Positions 1 through 5,149 of a DNA stretch of 5,149 nt are shown piece after piece. This stretch comes from an uncultured Acidobacteriota bacterium (GTDB lineage: Bacteria; Acidobacteriota; JAAYUB01), in NCBI GenBank assembly GCA_937925645.1, contig CALAMB010000255.1, forward strand, positions 1 through 5,149, read 5' to 3'. The notes under the pieces are model-generated. The model had not been told where the DNA came from. It was given only the letters and a program-made list of their open reading frames with translations, and ran no database searches. The translations under genes were made by a program, and so were the position numbers. The stretch's first letter is position 1, and each line of letters begins with the position of its first letter.

Positions 1-8
1 AGCTGACG

Positions 9-35
9 ATTGGGGGCCCCATGTTCGGCCCCAAT
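9..35. repeat. imperfect inverted repeat (hairpin)
   Basis: ATTGGGG (9-15) is matched by CCCCAAT (29-35). With one G bulged, the arms extend to nine pairs around a loop of about 8 nt. No T-run follows on either side, so it does not look like a classical intrinsic terminator. It could be the end of a repeat unit or a weak terminator of a gene left of the window. Confidence 0.4.
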
Positions 36-59
36 TCAGGGTTGTGCCGAACGGCGACG

Positions 60-112
60 GGGGACAGCCATATTCTCCCGGGGTTATCAAATGGGGACAT
101 CTATATTCTCCC
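60..112. repeat. pair of direct repeats, GGGGACA...ATATTCTCCC
   Basis: Two 20-bp units at 60-79 and 93-112 match at 18 of 20 positions, differing only at their 8th and 10th bases, with a period of 33 bp. Each starts with GGGGACA and ends with ATATTCTCCC, so each unit is itself loosely inverted (GGGGA against TCTCCC). From memory, similar 'GGGGACA...TTCTCC' strings occur in intergenic repeats near REP-associated tyrosine transposases (Y1_Tnp, RAYT) of GC-rich environmental bacteria. That link is inference, as no transposase is present here. Confidence 0.6.
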
Positions 113-121
113 AAGGGTCAA

Positions 122-210
122 TGGCTCTGTCGCGTGTCCTTGGCTTCGTCTCATGTCCTTGGCTCTGCCCCGCGTTTCCGCCGCCGCTGCGCGGCTCTAT
201 CCGGCTCTAT
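122..210. repeat. cluster of short direct repeats
   Basis: TGTCCTTGGCT occurs at 135-145 and again at 154-164 (period 19). TGGCTCTG occurs at 122-129 and 160-167. CGGCTCTAT occurs at 192-200 and 202-210 (period 10). All lie within 90 bp without a plausible gene. They look like decayed or slipped repeat units continuing the repeat block that begins at 60. Confidence 0.5.
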
Positions 211-221
211 GTTTCCCGCCA

Positions 222-241
222 CCCGGGCCTTTCGGCCCGGG
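222..241. repeat. strong GC hairpin, 8-bp stem
   Basis: CCCGGGCC (222-229) and GGCCCGGG (234-241) are perfect inverted arms around a TTTC loop. The stem is entirely G and C. No U-tract follows on either strand, so a REP-like repeat is more likely than an intrinsic terminator. Confidence 0.6.
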
Positions 242-251
242 CTACATGCCG

Positions 252-269
252 CGGCCGCTGGCGCGGCCG
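252..269. repeat. second GC hairpin, 7-bp stem
   Basis: CGGCCGC (252-258) pairs perfectly with GCGGCCG (263-269) across a TGGC loop. It lies 10 bp after the hairpin at 222-241. The two together resemble a BIME/REP-like doublet of stem-loops. No transposase or coding sequence accompanies them. Confidence 0.5.
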
Positions 270-315
270 GGTTTGGGCGCCGAAATTCAAGCGTGTGTTG
301 GCGGGTGGTTTCGCC

Positions 316-355
316 GGGGTGCTGGGGAGATGAACCCGGTGCTCGGGAGACGAAC
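316..355. repeat. adjacent 20-bp tandem repeat, two copies
   Basis: Copies at 316-335 and 336-355 abut exactly and agree at 16 of 20 positions. The shared core is GGTGCT-x-GGGAGA-x-GAAC. The exact head-to-tail spacing argues for a duplicated unit over chance similarity. No function is apparent. Confidence 0.5.
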
Positions 356-384
356 TGCTCGGACCCGCCGGGTTTCGGCAACCG

Positions 385-421
385 GCCCCGTGCGCGTTGC
401 GGCGCAACGCGCGGCCGGGGC
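385..421. repeat. long stem-loop (9 + 6 bp) with internal bulge
   Basis: The inner arms GCGCGTTGC (392-400) and GCAACGCGC (404-412) are perfect inverted repeats around a 3-nt GGC loop. The outer arms GCCCCG (385-390) and CGGGGC (416-421) also pair, separated from the inner stem by a 1-nt/3-nt internal loop. This is the most stable structure predicted by eye in the window. It has no downstream T-run. It could be a REP-type element, a terminator of the non-canonical kind, or a structured RNA remnant. Confidence 0.55.
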
Positions 422-533
422 GCGGGATTGATCGATCCGATCCCATGGATCGTGCCGATTCAGCGGGCCGCGTCCGGCGGACGCGGCCTACGGCGCGTTC
501 CTCGAACGCACGTGACGGCGGACACGCCCGAAG

Positions 534-562
534 TTGCATTTGCCTCCGGGAATTCCTACAAT
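534..562 (+). promoter_or_regulatory. sigma70-like promoter of the ElyC/YdcF gene
   Basis: A -35-like TTGCAT (534-539) and a -10-like TACAAT (557-562, five of six consensus bases) are separated by exactly 17 bp. Transcription would begin near 569, giving a leader of about 42 nt before the GTG start at 611. The hexamer at -35 matches only the TTG half of the consensus. The stretch is AT-richer than its surroundings, which adds support. Confidence 0.55.
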
Positions 563-597
563 AGCCCGGCCCTCGCCCATGCGGACGGGCAAGGGCT

Positions 598-602
598 GGA
601 GG
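598..602 (+). promoter_or_regulatory. Shine-Dalgarno site deciding the GTG 611 start
   Basis: GGAGG lies 8 nt before GTG 611, an ideal spacing. The encoded protein then begins exactly where ElyC/YdcF homologs usually begin. This outweighs ATG codons far upstream in the same open frame. Confidence 0.7.
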
Positions 603-610
603 CCGCCGCC

Positions 611-1363
611 GTGTTTTTCCTGAAGAAGCTCCTCAAGTCGATGATCCTGCCGCCCGGGCTGCTGGTGGTGGTGTTCGCCGCCTGGGGCGGCTGGCGGATC
701 GGCCATCGCCGCCGATCCGGCTACCTGCTGCTGGCTGGCGCGCTACTGCTCTATCTGCTGTCCGTCGGCGCCACCGCCAACCGGTTCCTGGACCTCGTCG
801 AGGTGCAGGACTGGGACGCGGCCGCGGTCGCTCAGGCCGACGTGATCGTCCTGCTGGGCGGGGGGCTCGTGGAAGGCGTGCCCGATTTTTCCGGCACCGG
901 CACGCCCGCGCCCGACGCCATGGGCCGCGTGGTGGACGCCGTGCGCATCCACCAGCGGCAACCCCGGCCCATCATTTTCTCCGGCGGCGCGGTGGCCGGC
1001 GGCGAGCCGGAAGCGCCGGTGGTCCGGCGGCTGCTCATGGATCTGGGCGTGCCCGCCCCCGATATCATCCTGGAATCCGAAAGCCGCGACACCGCCGAAA
1101 ACGCCGCGAACGTCCGCCGCCTGATGGATGCGCGCGGTTTCCGCCGGGCCGTGCTGGTCACGTCGGGCTACCACTTGCCGCGCGCGCTGCACCTGTTCCG
1201 CCGGGCCGGCGTCGACTGCACCGGCTATCCGGCCAACCTCCAGGCCGAGCGCAAGCAGCGGCTGAACTACCTGGATTTTTTCCCCAGCGCCGACAACTTC
1301 CGGAAGAGCGTCACCGCCATGACCGAACTGCTGGGGATGGCGTTCTACCGCTGGCTCGCTTGA
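611..1363 (+). CDS. ElyC/YdcF-family (DUF218) envelope membrane protein
   Basis: A 250-aa protein of the DUF218/YdcF superfamily, closest in layout to E. coli ElyC, an inner-membrane factor linked to peptidoglycan and lipid-carrier metabolism. The N-terminus (MFFLKKLLKSMILPPG) leads into two hydrophobic segments, about residues 11-30 and 37-55. They are split by a basic RRRSG turn, as in ElyC. The soluble DUF218 domain follows from about residue 76. It shows VIVLLGGG (78-85), FSGG (123-126), SRDTAENA (158-165) and VTSGYHLPRA (183-192), the conserved blocks that line the family's putative active site. The GTG start is chosen because GGAGG lies 8 nt upstream and a promoter lies at 534-562. The same frame stays open back to ATG 44, but that extension is compositional noise. 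The gene is followed by a separate promoter for cydA, so it is probably monocistronic. The molecular activity of the family is unsettled. SanA- or YdcF-type assignment is the alternative. Confidence 0.85.
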   Translation: MFFLKKLLKSMILPPGLLVVVFAAWGGWRIGHRRRSGYLLLAGALLLYLLSVGATANRFLDLVEVQDWDAAAVAQADVIVLLGGGLVEGVPDFSGTGTPAPDAMGRVVDAVRIHQRQPRPIIFSGGAVAGGEPEAPVVRRLLMDLGVPAPDIILESESRDTAENAANVRRLMDARGFRRAVLVTSGYHLPRALHLFRRAGVDCTGYPANLQAERKQRLNYLDFFPSADNFRKSVTAMTELLGMAFYRWLA

Positions 1364-1394
1364 GCCGTCGCGCCGCACATCGCCGCCGCCGCTC

Positions 1395-1423
1395 TTGATT
1401 CCCCGTTTTAAAAACGGTAATCT
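1395..1423 (+). promoter_or_regulatory. sigma70-like promoter of cydAB
   Basis: TTGATT (1395-1400, four of six -35 bases) and TAATCT (1418-1423, three of six -10 bases) are 17 bp apart. A start near 1430 would give a leader of about 60 nt. This is the only AT-rich stretch in the gap between the ElyC-like gene and cydA. The spacer is filled by a perfect palindrome, annotated separately. TTGAT at 1395-1399 also equals an FNR half-site, but no matching ATCAA half follows at the required distance. Confidence 0.5.
1403..1417. promoter_or_regulatory. 15-bp perfect palindrome, candidate operator
   Basis: CCGTTTT and AAAACGG are perfect inverted arms around a central A. The palindrome sits exactly between the predicted -35 and -10 hexamers of the cydAB promoter, where a dimeric repressor would block RNA polymerase. 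It does not match the Rex, FNR or ArcA consensus that I know. As a hairpin it would be poor, since the inner A-T pairs leave almost no loop, so an operator is preferred over a terminator of the preceding gene. The regulator is unknown. Confidence 0.45.
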
Positions 1424-1459
1424 GTTTTCTGACCCACCGGTATCCGACTTTTCAGCGGC

Positions 1460-1476
1460 CGTCCGCAATCCGGACG
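1460..1476 (+). promoter_or_regulatory. hairpin just before the cydA start
   Basis: CGTCCG (1460-1465) and CGGACG (1471-1476) form a perfect 6-bp stem with a 5-nt loop. It ends 3 nt before the GGAG ribosome-binding site of cydA. It could tune translation initiation, stabilise the 5' end, or be chance in GC-rich DNA. Confidence 0.35.
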
Positions 1477-1479
1477 CAT

Positions 1480-1483
1480 GGAG
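1480..1483 (+). promoter_or_regulatory. Shine-Dalgarno site deciding the ATG 1490 start of cydA
   Basis: GGAG lies 6 nt before ATG 1490. The in-frame ATG at 1478 overlaps this site and has no purine-rich element of its own. Starting at 1490 gives [13 protein letters not shown], which aligns with the E. coli CydA N-terminus (...ELSRLQFAL) within two residues. Confidence 0.65.
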
Positions 1484-1489
1484 CGCACG

Positions 1490-2839
1490 ATGGACGTACT
1501 GTTCCTGTCCCGACTGCAGTTCGCCCTGACCATCGCCTTCCACTACCTGTTTCCGCCCCTGAGCATCGGTCTCGGCGTCATCCTCGTGGCCATGGAGGGG
1601 ATGTATCTGAAGACCAAAAATCCCCTGTTTCACCAGATGACCCGCTTCTGGGTGCGCATCTTCGGTTTGATTTTCGCCCTGGGCGTCGCGTCGGGCATCG
1701 TCATGGAGTTCCAGTTCGGGACCAACTGGTCGGCCTATTCCCGCTTCGTGGGCGACGTGTTCGGCAGCGCCCTGGCCGCCGAGGGCGTGTTCGCGTTTTT
1801 CCTCGAGTCGGGGTTCCTGGCCATCCTCCTGTTCGGCTGGGACAAGGTCAGCCCGCGCATGCATTTCATCTCAACGATTCTGGTCGCCGCCGGCGCCCAT
1901 TTCAGCGCCGTCTGGATCATCGTGGCCAACTCGTGGCAGCAGACTCCCACCGGGCATCACGTCGTCATGGGACCCAACGGCCCCCGGGCCGAGATCGTCG
2001 ATTTCTGGCAAGTCGTTTTCAATCCGTCCACCCTGGACCGGCTGAGCCACGCGGTGCTGGGCGGCTGGCAGGCGGCGGCGTTCTTCGTGCTCAGCGTGAG
2101 CGCGTGGTACCTGCTGCGCCGGCGCCATACGGAGTTTGCGAAAATCTCGATGAAGGTGGGACTGGTGGTGGCGGCGTTCGCCTCGCTGATGCAGCTGGCG
2201 ACGGGCCATTCCAGCGCCATGGGCGTGAGCCGGAACCAGCCGGTGAAGCTGGCGGCGTACGAAGGGCACTTCGAGGCGTCCGCCCCGGCACCCCTCTACC
2301 TGTTCGGCTGGGTGGACGAGAACGCCGAGACTGTCCGCTTCGGCGTTCGGGTGCCCGGCTTGCTCAGCTGGATGGTCCACGGCGACCCGGCCGCGCCGGT
2401 GGCGGGGCTGCGGGCGGTGCCGCCCGGTGAGCGGCCGCCGGTCAATCTGGTTTTCCAGACCTACCACCTCATGGTGGCGCTGGGCATGGCGCTGCTGGCA
2501 CTGTCCTGGTTCGGCCTGTTCATGTGGTGGCGGGACCGCCTGTTCGAGACGCGCTGGCTGCAGTGGATCCTGGTCTTCGCCGTGCTGGGTCCCCAACTGG
2601 CCAATCAGGCCGGCTGGGCGTCGGCCGAAGTGGGCCGCCAGCCGTACATCGTCCAGGGGCTGCTGCGCACCGCCGACGGCCTGTCGCCGGTGGTCGGCGC
2701 CGGCGAGGTGCTGACGTCGATCATCCTGTTCGGCCTGGTCTACCTGCTCCTGTTCATCCTGTTCGTGTACCTGCTCAACGAGAAAATCCAGCACGGACCC
2801 GTCGATGACGACACCGCGGGGGAGGGACAACGGGCATGA
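1490..2839 (+). CDS. cydA: cytochrome bd quinol oxidase subunit I (CydA), short Q-loop type
   Basis: A 449-aa heme-bearing subunit of cytochrome bd, which oxidises quinol and reduces O2 to water in the cytoplasmic membrane. About nine membrane helices are visible. Counterparts of E. coli residues can be placed by motif. His18 in [15 protein letters not shown] corresponds to His19, the heme b595 ligand. Glu98 and Glu106 correspond to Glu99 and Glu107. His187 in RLSHAVL and Met328 correspond to the heme b558 ligands His186 and Met393. The Q-loop begins with [12 protein letters not shown] (Lys253, Glu258), and Glu380 with GRQPY (382-386) marks the conserved C-terminal motif. E. coli CydA has 522 residues; the shortfall fits the family lacking the long Q-loop insertion. 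Two deviations stand out: His326 replaces Arg391 in the Arg-x-Met pair (here FQTYHLMV), and Tyr replaces the Trp of GRQPW. The reading frame is intact. The start at 1490 is favoured over 1478. It overlaps cydB by 4 bp. Confidence 0.96.
   Translation: MDVLFLSRLQFALTIAFHYLFPPLSIGLGVILVAMEGMYLKTKNPLFHQMTRFWVRIFGLIFALGVASGIVMEFQFGTNWSAYSRFVGDVFGSALAAEGVFAFFLESGFLAILLFGWDKVSPRMHFISTILVAAGAHFSAVWIIVANSWQQTPTGHHVVMGPNGPRAEIVDFWQVVFNPSTLDRLSHAVLGGWQAAAFFVLSVSAWYLLRRRHTEFAKISMKVGLVVAAFASLMQLATGHSSAMGVSRNQPVKLAAYEGHFEASAPAPLYLFGWVDENAETVRFGVRVPGLLSWMVHGDPAAPVAGLRAVPPGERPPVNLVFQTYHLMVALGMALLALSWFGLFMWWRDRLFETRWLQWILVFAVLGPQLANQAGWASAEVGRQPYIVQGLLRTADGLSPVVGAGEVLTSIILFGLVYLLLFILFVYLLNEKIQHGPVDDDTAGEGQRA
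2821..2825 (+). promoter_or_regulatory. cydB ribosome-binding site inside the cydA end
   Basis: GGAGG within the last codons of cydA lies 10 nt before ATG 2836. With the ATGA stop/start overlap this points to translational coupling of the two subunits. Confidence 0.6.
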
Positions 2840-3864
2840 GCACGCTGCTTGACCTGAACACGATCTGGTTCATCCTCGTGGGCGTCCTGTTCGCCGGCTA
2901 CGCCATCCTGGACGGGTTCGACCTGGGCGTCGGGGCGCTGCATCTGTTCACCCGAACCGACACCGAGCGCCGGATCATGATCAACGCCATCGGCCCGGTC
3001 TGGGACGGCAACGAGGTCTGGCTGGTCACCGGGGGCGGCGCGCTGTTCGCGGCGTTTCCGGAGGTGTACGCCACGGCCTTTTCCGGATTCTACCTCGCGT
3101 TCATGCTGCTGCTGGTGGCGCTGATCTTCCGGGCGGTGGCCATCGAGTTTCGCTCCAAGCAACCCGGGCGGCGGTGGCGGCAACTGTGGGACATCAGCTT
3201 CGCGGTGAGCAGCGTCGTCTCCAGCCTGCTGATCGGGATCGCGCTGGGCAACATCGCCTGGGGCATCCCGCTGACCGAACGGCACGAGTTCGCCGGCTCG
3301 TTTCTCGCCCTGCTGCACCCGTACGCGTTGCTGGTGGGCGTCACCACCGTGGCGTTGTTCATGATGCACGGCGCCATTTACACGGTGATGAAGACAGACG
3401 GCGAGTTGCAGGCCAAGGTCCGCGGCTGGGTGAACCACACCATCATCGGCTTCATCATCTGCTACGTGACCACCACCATGGCCACCCTGCTGTACGTGCC
3501 CAACATGACCGACACCATCAAGCGCCACCCGGTCCTCTTTCTCGTGGCGCTGCTGAACATGCTGGCCATCGCCAACATCCCCCGCGAGATCCATCACGGC
3601 CGCGAGTTTCACGCCTTTCTGTCGTCGTGCGCCGCCGTACTCGCCCTGCTGGCCCTGTTCGGCATCGGCATGTATCCCAACCTGATCTTCTCCAATCCGG
3701 CGCCGGCACACAGTCTCACGGTGTACAACGCCGCCTCCTCGCCCCAGACGCTGGGGATCATGCTGGTCATCGCGCTGCTGGGGATGCCGCTGGTGATCGC
3801 CTACACGGTGAGCATCTACTGGATCTTCCGCGGCAAGGTGAAACTGACCGCCACCAGCTACTGA
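2836..3864 (+). CDS. cydB: cytochrome bd quinol oxidase subunit II (CydB)
   Basis: A 342-aa polytopic membrane protein, the partner subunit of CydA, within the usual length range (E. coli 379). About eight hydrophobic helices are visible. Diagnostic motifs are [11 protein letters not shown] (23-33), [22 protein letters not shown] (spanning 42-63) with Asp57 matching the E. coli Asp58 proton-channel residue, [21 protein letters not shown] (spanning 66-86), FRSK (105-108) and the C-terminal SPQTLGIML...[14 protein letters not shown]. The start ATG overlaps the cydA stop (ATGA), which fixes both the start and the operon. No CydX-like small ORF follows: the next 49 bp lead straight to the end of a convergent gene. 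No CydDC heme/thiol exporter genes are present, so assembly factors must be elsewhere. Confidence 0.96.
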   Translation: MSTLLDLNTIWFILVGVLFAGYAILDGFDLGVGALHLFTRTDTERRIMINAIGPVWDGNEVWLVTGGGALFAAFPEVYATAFSGFYLAFMLLLVALIFRAVAIEFRSKQPGRRWRQLWDISFAVSSVVSSLLIGIALGNIAWGIPLTERHEFAGSFLALLHPYALLVGVTTVALFMMHGAIYTVMKTDGELQAKVRGWVNHTIIGFIICYVTTTMATLLYVPNMTDTIKRHPVLFLVALLNMLAIANIPREIHHGREFHAFLSSCAAVLALLALFGIGMYPNLIFSNPAPAHSLTVYNAASSPQTLGIMLVIALLGMPLVIAYTVSIYWIFRGKVKLTATSY

Positions 3865-3913
3865 GCGGCACCGCTGCGCCGATGCGCCCTTGCCCGGTCC
3901 AGCGGCGTTCCGG

Positions 3914-5149
3914 CTACAGCAATCGCTTGAGGATCGTCAGATCGACCGCATCGATGGCGCCGTCCTGATTCAGGTCCGCCGCGGCGGGCGTCAGGTCGTC
4001 AGACCGAAGGTTCCCTGCCAGGTAGTCGGCCAGCAGGATGCAGTCCGCCTCGTCCACAACGCCGTCCCCGTTGATGTCGCCGACGAGCGCGCCGGCGGCC
4101 CGCTCGTAGCAGCCGATGTCCGAGGCGGCTCCCTGGGGCCGGGCCACGCCGTCGAGGTCGTCGGTGTACTCCGCCAGGGTCAGCCCGTGATCCACCGCCC
4201 AGGCCGTCTCCAGCAGGTGGTGATCGCCGCCTGGATTGATGAAGAGCTCCGCGGCCGCGCGCGCAGCCGAGTGGCCATCCTGGCCGTAGCCGGACTGCCA
4301 CGCCGCCAGGGTCAGGAAAGTGTCGTCCAGGCTGACCCGGGTCATGATGTTGTAGTCGCTCACCAGGCCGCTCAGACTGCCCGCGTCCGTCTCCAGGCCG
4401 CCGCGGGAACCGTCGTGAATCAGAATGTTGTCAAGCACCTGGTTGCCCGTGGAGCCGTTGATCATGTTGAGCGCCCATCGCGCCGACGACGGCATGTGCA
4501 CCGTGTTGTGGGCGATCAGGTTGTTCCGGCAGCCCCACTGGGTGCCCTGACCGTCGTCCCACATGGCGATGCCGCCGGCCAGATTCCCGTAGATCAGGTT
4601 GTTGGCGATCCGGGAATCCCGCACCGACGCCAGGTTGATGCCGGCGCCGCCGCCGGCGCCGTTGGCGTAGATGACGTTGTATTCGACCCGGGCATCGGAG
4701 CAGATCCCGTCGCCCCCCATGGACGGATCGGCGTTGATCTGGATGCCGCACCCGTGGTTGTGGTGGCAATAGTTATACCTCAGAATCGCCTCGTCGCCGC
4801 TGTTGCTGTGGTAGATACCATGCTCCTCGGTGGAGTAGGCGCACTCGTTATGCTCCGCGGTGAACGACTCGGCGAAGCCGGTGAAGATGCCCCATTTCCG
4901 GTTGTGGTGGCAGTGGCAGTTGCGAACGACCACGTGGTCCGCCTCGCGGACGTCGATCCCGGCCGCTCCCGACGCGCCCGTGACCTCCAGCCCGTCGACG
5001 AGCCACCAGTCGTGATTCTCGATGTTGATGACGCTGCCGTGCCAGTTGTCCGGCCCCACCGTGTTGATCACCACGGAGGCGCCGGCTTCGGCTTTGAATT
5101 GCACGGGCTGCCCCGCCGCGCCGGAGGATTTGGAACGGAAACCGGCATA
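3914..5149 (-). CDS. secreted right-handed beta-helix protein with C-terminal dockerin (5' end missing)
   Basis: The visible 411 residues are the C-terminal part of a larger gene. The frame is open to the right edge, reading YAGFRSKSSGAAGQP before the apparent GTG at 5104. That stretch is typical beta-helix entry sequence, so the GTG is internal. Residues 1 to about 255 are parallel beta-helix (PbH1/Beta_helix) rungs with repeated 'V..N..hHN...GI' patterns: NHDWWLVDGLEVTG, VVVRNCHCHHNRKWGI, LRYNYCHHNHGCGI, IANNLIYGN, RNNLIAHNTV. A DLDGVARPQGAASDIGCYE block, common at the end of such folds, lies near 331-349. A type I dockerin ends the protein, with loops DINGDGVVDEAD (358-369) and DLNQDGAIDAVD (392-403), each showing the calcium-binding D-x-N-x-D-G-x-x-D pattern. 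About nine cysteines are spread through it. Such proteins act outside the cell, often on polysaccharides, but no catalytic residues or lyase family can be assigned. The signal peptide would lie off-window. It is convergent with cydAB. Confidence 0.88.
   Translation of the reverse strand, partial: YAGFRSKSSGAAGQPVQFKAEAGASVVINTVGPDNWHGSVINIENHDWWLVDGLEVTGASGAAGIDVREADHVVVRNCHCHHNRKWGIFTGFAESFTAEHNECAYSTEEHGIYHSNSGDEAILRYNYCHHNHGCGIQINADPSMGGDGICSDARVEYNVIYANGAGGGAGINLASVRDSRIANNLIYGNLAGGIAMWDDGQGTQWGCRNNLIAHNTVHMPSSARWALNMINGSTGNQVLDNILIHDGSRGGLETDAGSLSGLVSDYNIMTRVSLDDTFLTLAAWQSGYGQDGHSAARAAAELFINPGGDHHLLETAWAVDHGLTLAEYTDDLDGVARPQGAASDIGCYERAAGALVGDINGDGVVDEADCILLADYLAGNLRSDDLTPAAADLNQDGAIDAVDLTILKRLL

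Larger units (their letters stand above)
1..533. other. non-coding, repeat-rich intergenic region
   Basis: No credible gene is visible in these 533 bases. Reading frames stay open only because stop codons are rare at this GC content. Their translations are rich in Arg, Gly, Pro and Ala with no recognisable domain, and overlapping frames on both strands are equally open. The content is short direct repeats (60-210), GC hairpins (222-269), a 20-bp tandem repeat (316-355) and a long stem-loop (385-421). Between about 430 and 533 there is only a weak inverted repeat, CGATCC at 433-438 against GGATCG at 447-452. Confidence 0.6.

Noticed and set aside
60..355. Possible CRISPR array
   Set aside because: The repeats are only about 20 bp, occur in pairs and not in series, and lack regular unique spacers. 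No cas genes are present.
44..610. In-frame upstream extension of the ElyC/YdcF reading frame to ATG 44
   Set aside because: The extension runs through repeats and hairpins, has no domain, and lies upstream of a promoter (534-562) and a well-spaced GGAGG before GTG 611. Homologs start at the GTG-equivalent position.
1403..1430. Palindrome plus following T-rich stretch as an intrinsic terminator of the ElyC-like gene
   Set aside because: The stem would be AT-rich at its inner end with almost no loop, and the T-run is interrupted. Its exact placement in a promoter spacer fits an operator better.
743..1864. Long open frame on the minus strand across the ElyC-like gene and the start of cydA
   Set aside because: It is antisense to two recognised genes, and its translation is His-, Gln- and Gly-rich low-complexity sequence without a domain. 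It is a by-product of high GC at third codon positions.
1871..3711. Minus-strand open frames covering cydA and cydB
   Set aside because: They are antisense to strongly conserved oxidase genes and have compositional-shadow translations without recognisable motifs.
3864..3875. AGCGG-CA-CCGCT as a bidirectional terminator
   Set aside because: The loop would be only 2 nt, or the stem 4 bp with a 4-nt loop, and neither strand has a T-tract.
3174..3968. Plus-strand frame in cydB continuing past its stop
   Set aside because: It is out of frame with cydB and its translation is Arg/His-rich noise. The continuation past cydB is short and has no ribosome-binding site, so it is not a CydX-like gene.
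5102..5104. GTG as the true start of the beta-helix/dockerin gene
   Set aside because: The frame is open upstream to the window edge, and the residues before the GTG fit the beta-helix entry pattern. A secreted protein would also need a signal peptide, which is absent after this codon.

Overview
The window is GC-rich chromosomal DNA (by eye in the mid-60s percent GC) from what looks like a Gram-negative environmental bacterium. A Gram-negative envelope is suggested by an ElyC/YdcF-type membrane protein. The mix of a short-Q-loop cytochrome bd, a secreted parallel beta-helix protein ending in a dockerin, and GC-rich hairpin repeats would fit Acidobacteriota, Planctomycetota, Hydrogenedentota or a similar deep lineage. 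The sequence alone does not settle the phylum.

Layout. Positions 1-533 hold no credible gene. They are a stack of short direct repeats and strong hairpins, including an 18/20-matching pair of 'GGGGACA...ATATTCTCCC' units, two GC-rich stem-loops, an exactly adjacent 20-bp tandem repeat and a long stem-loop at 385-421. A good sigma70-like promoter (534-562) and a Shine-Dalgarno site then lead into a 250-aa ElyC/YdcF (DUF218) membrane protein that starts at GTG 611. A second sigma70-like promoter (1395-1423) carries a perfect 15-bp palindrome in its spacer. It lies upstream of cydA and cydB, which overlap by 4 bp (ATGA) and form a compact operon for a cytochrome bd quinol oxidase. Convergent to it, and separated by only 49 bp, is the 3' part of a secreted right-handed beta-helix protein with a C-terminal type I dockerin. 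Its 5' end lies beyond the right edge.

How the genes fit together. CydA and CydB form one membrane complex that oxidises quinol and reduces O2 to water, supporting low-oxygen respiration or oxygen and nitric-oxide protection. The ElyC-like protein has its own promoter and is probably an envelope housekeeping gene, not part of the oxidase operon. The dockerin protein is extracellular and functionally unrelated. No cydX, cydDC, mobile-element gene, RNA gene or CRISPR array is visible.

I find no convincing undescribed multi-gene system here. The items most worth a second look are the palindrome inside the cydA promoter, the Arg-to-His change beside the heme b558 Met ligand in CydA, the beta-helix/dockerin protein, and the repeat-laden left 430 bp.
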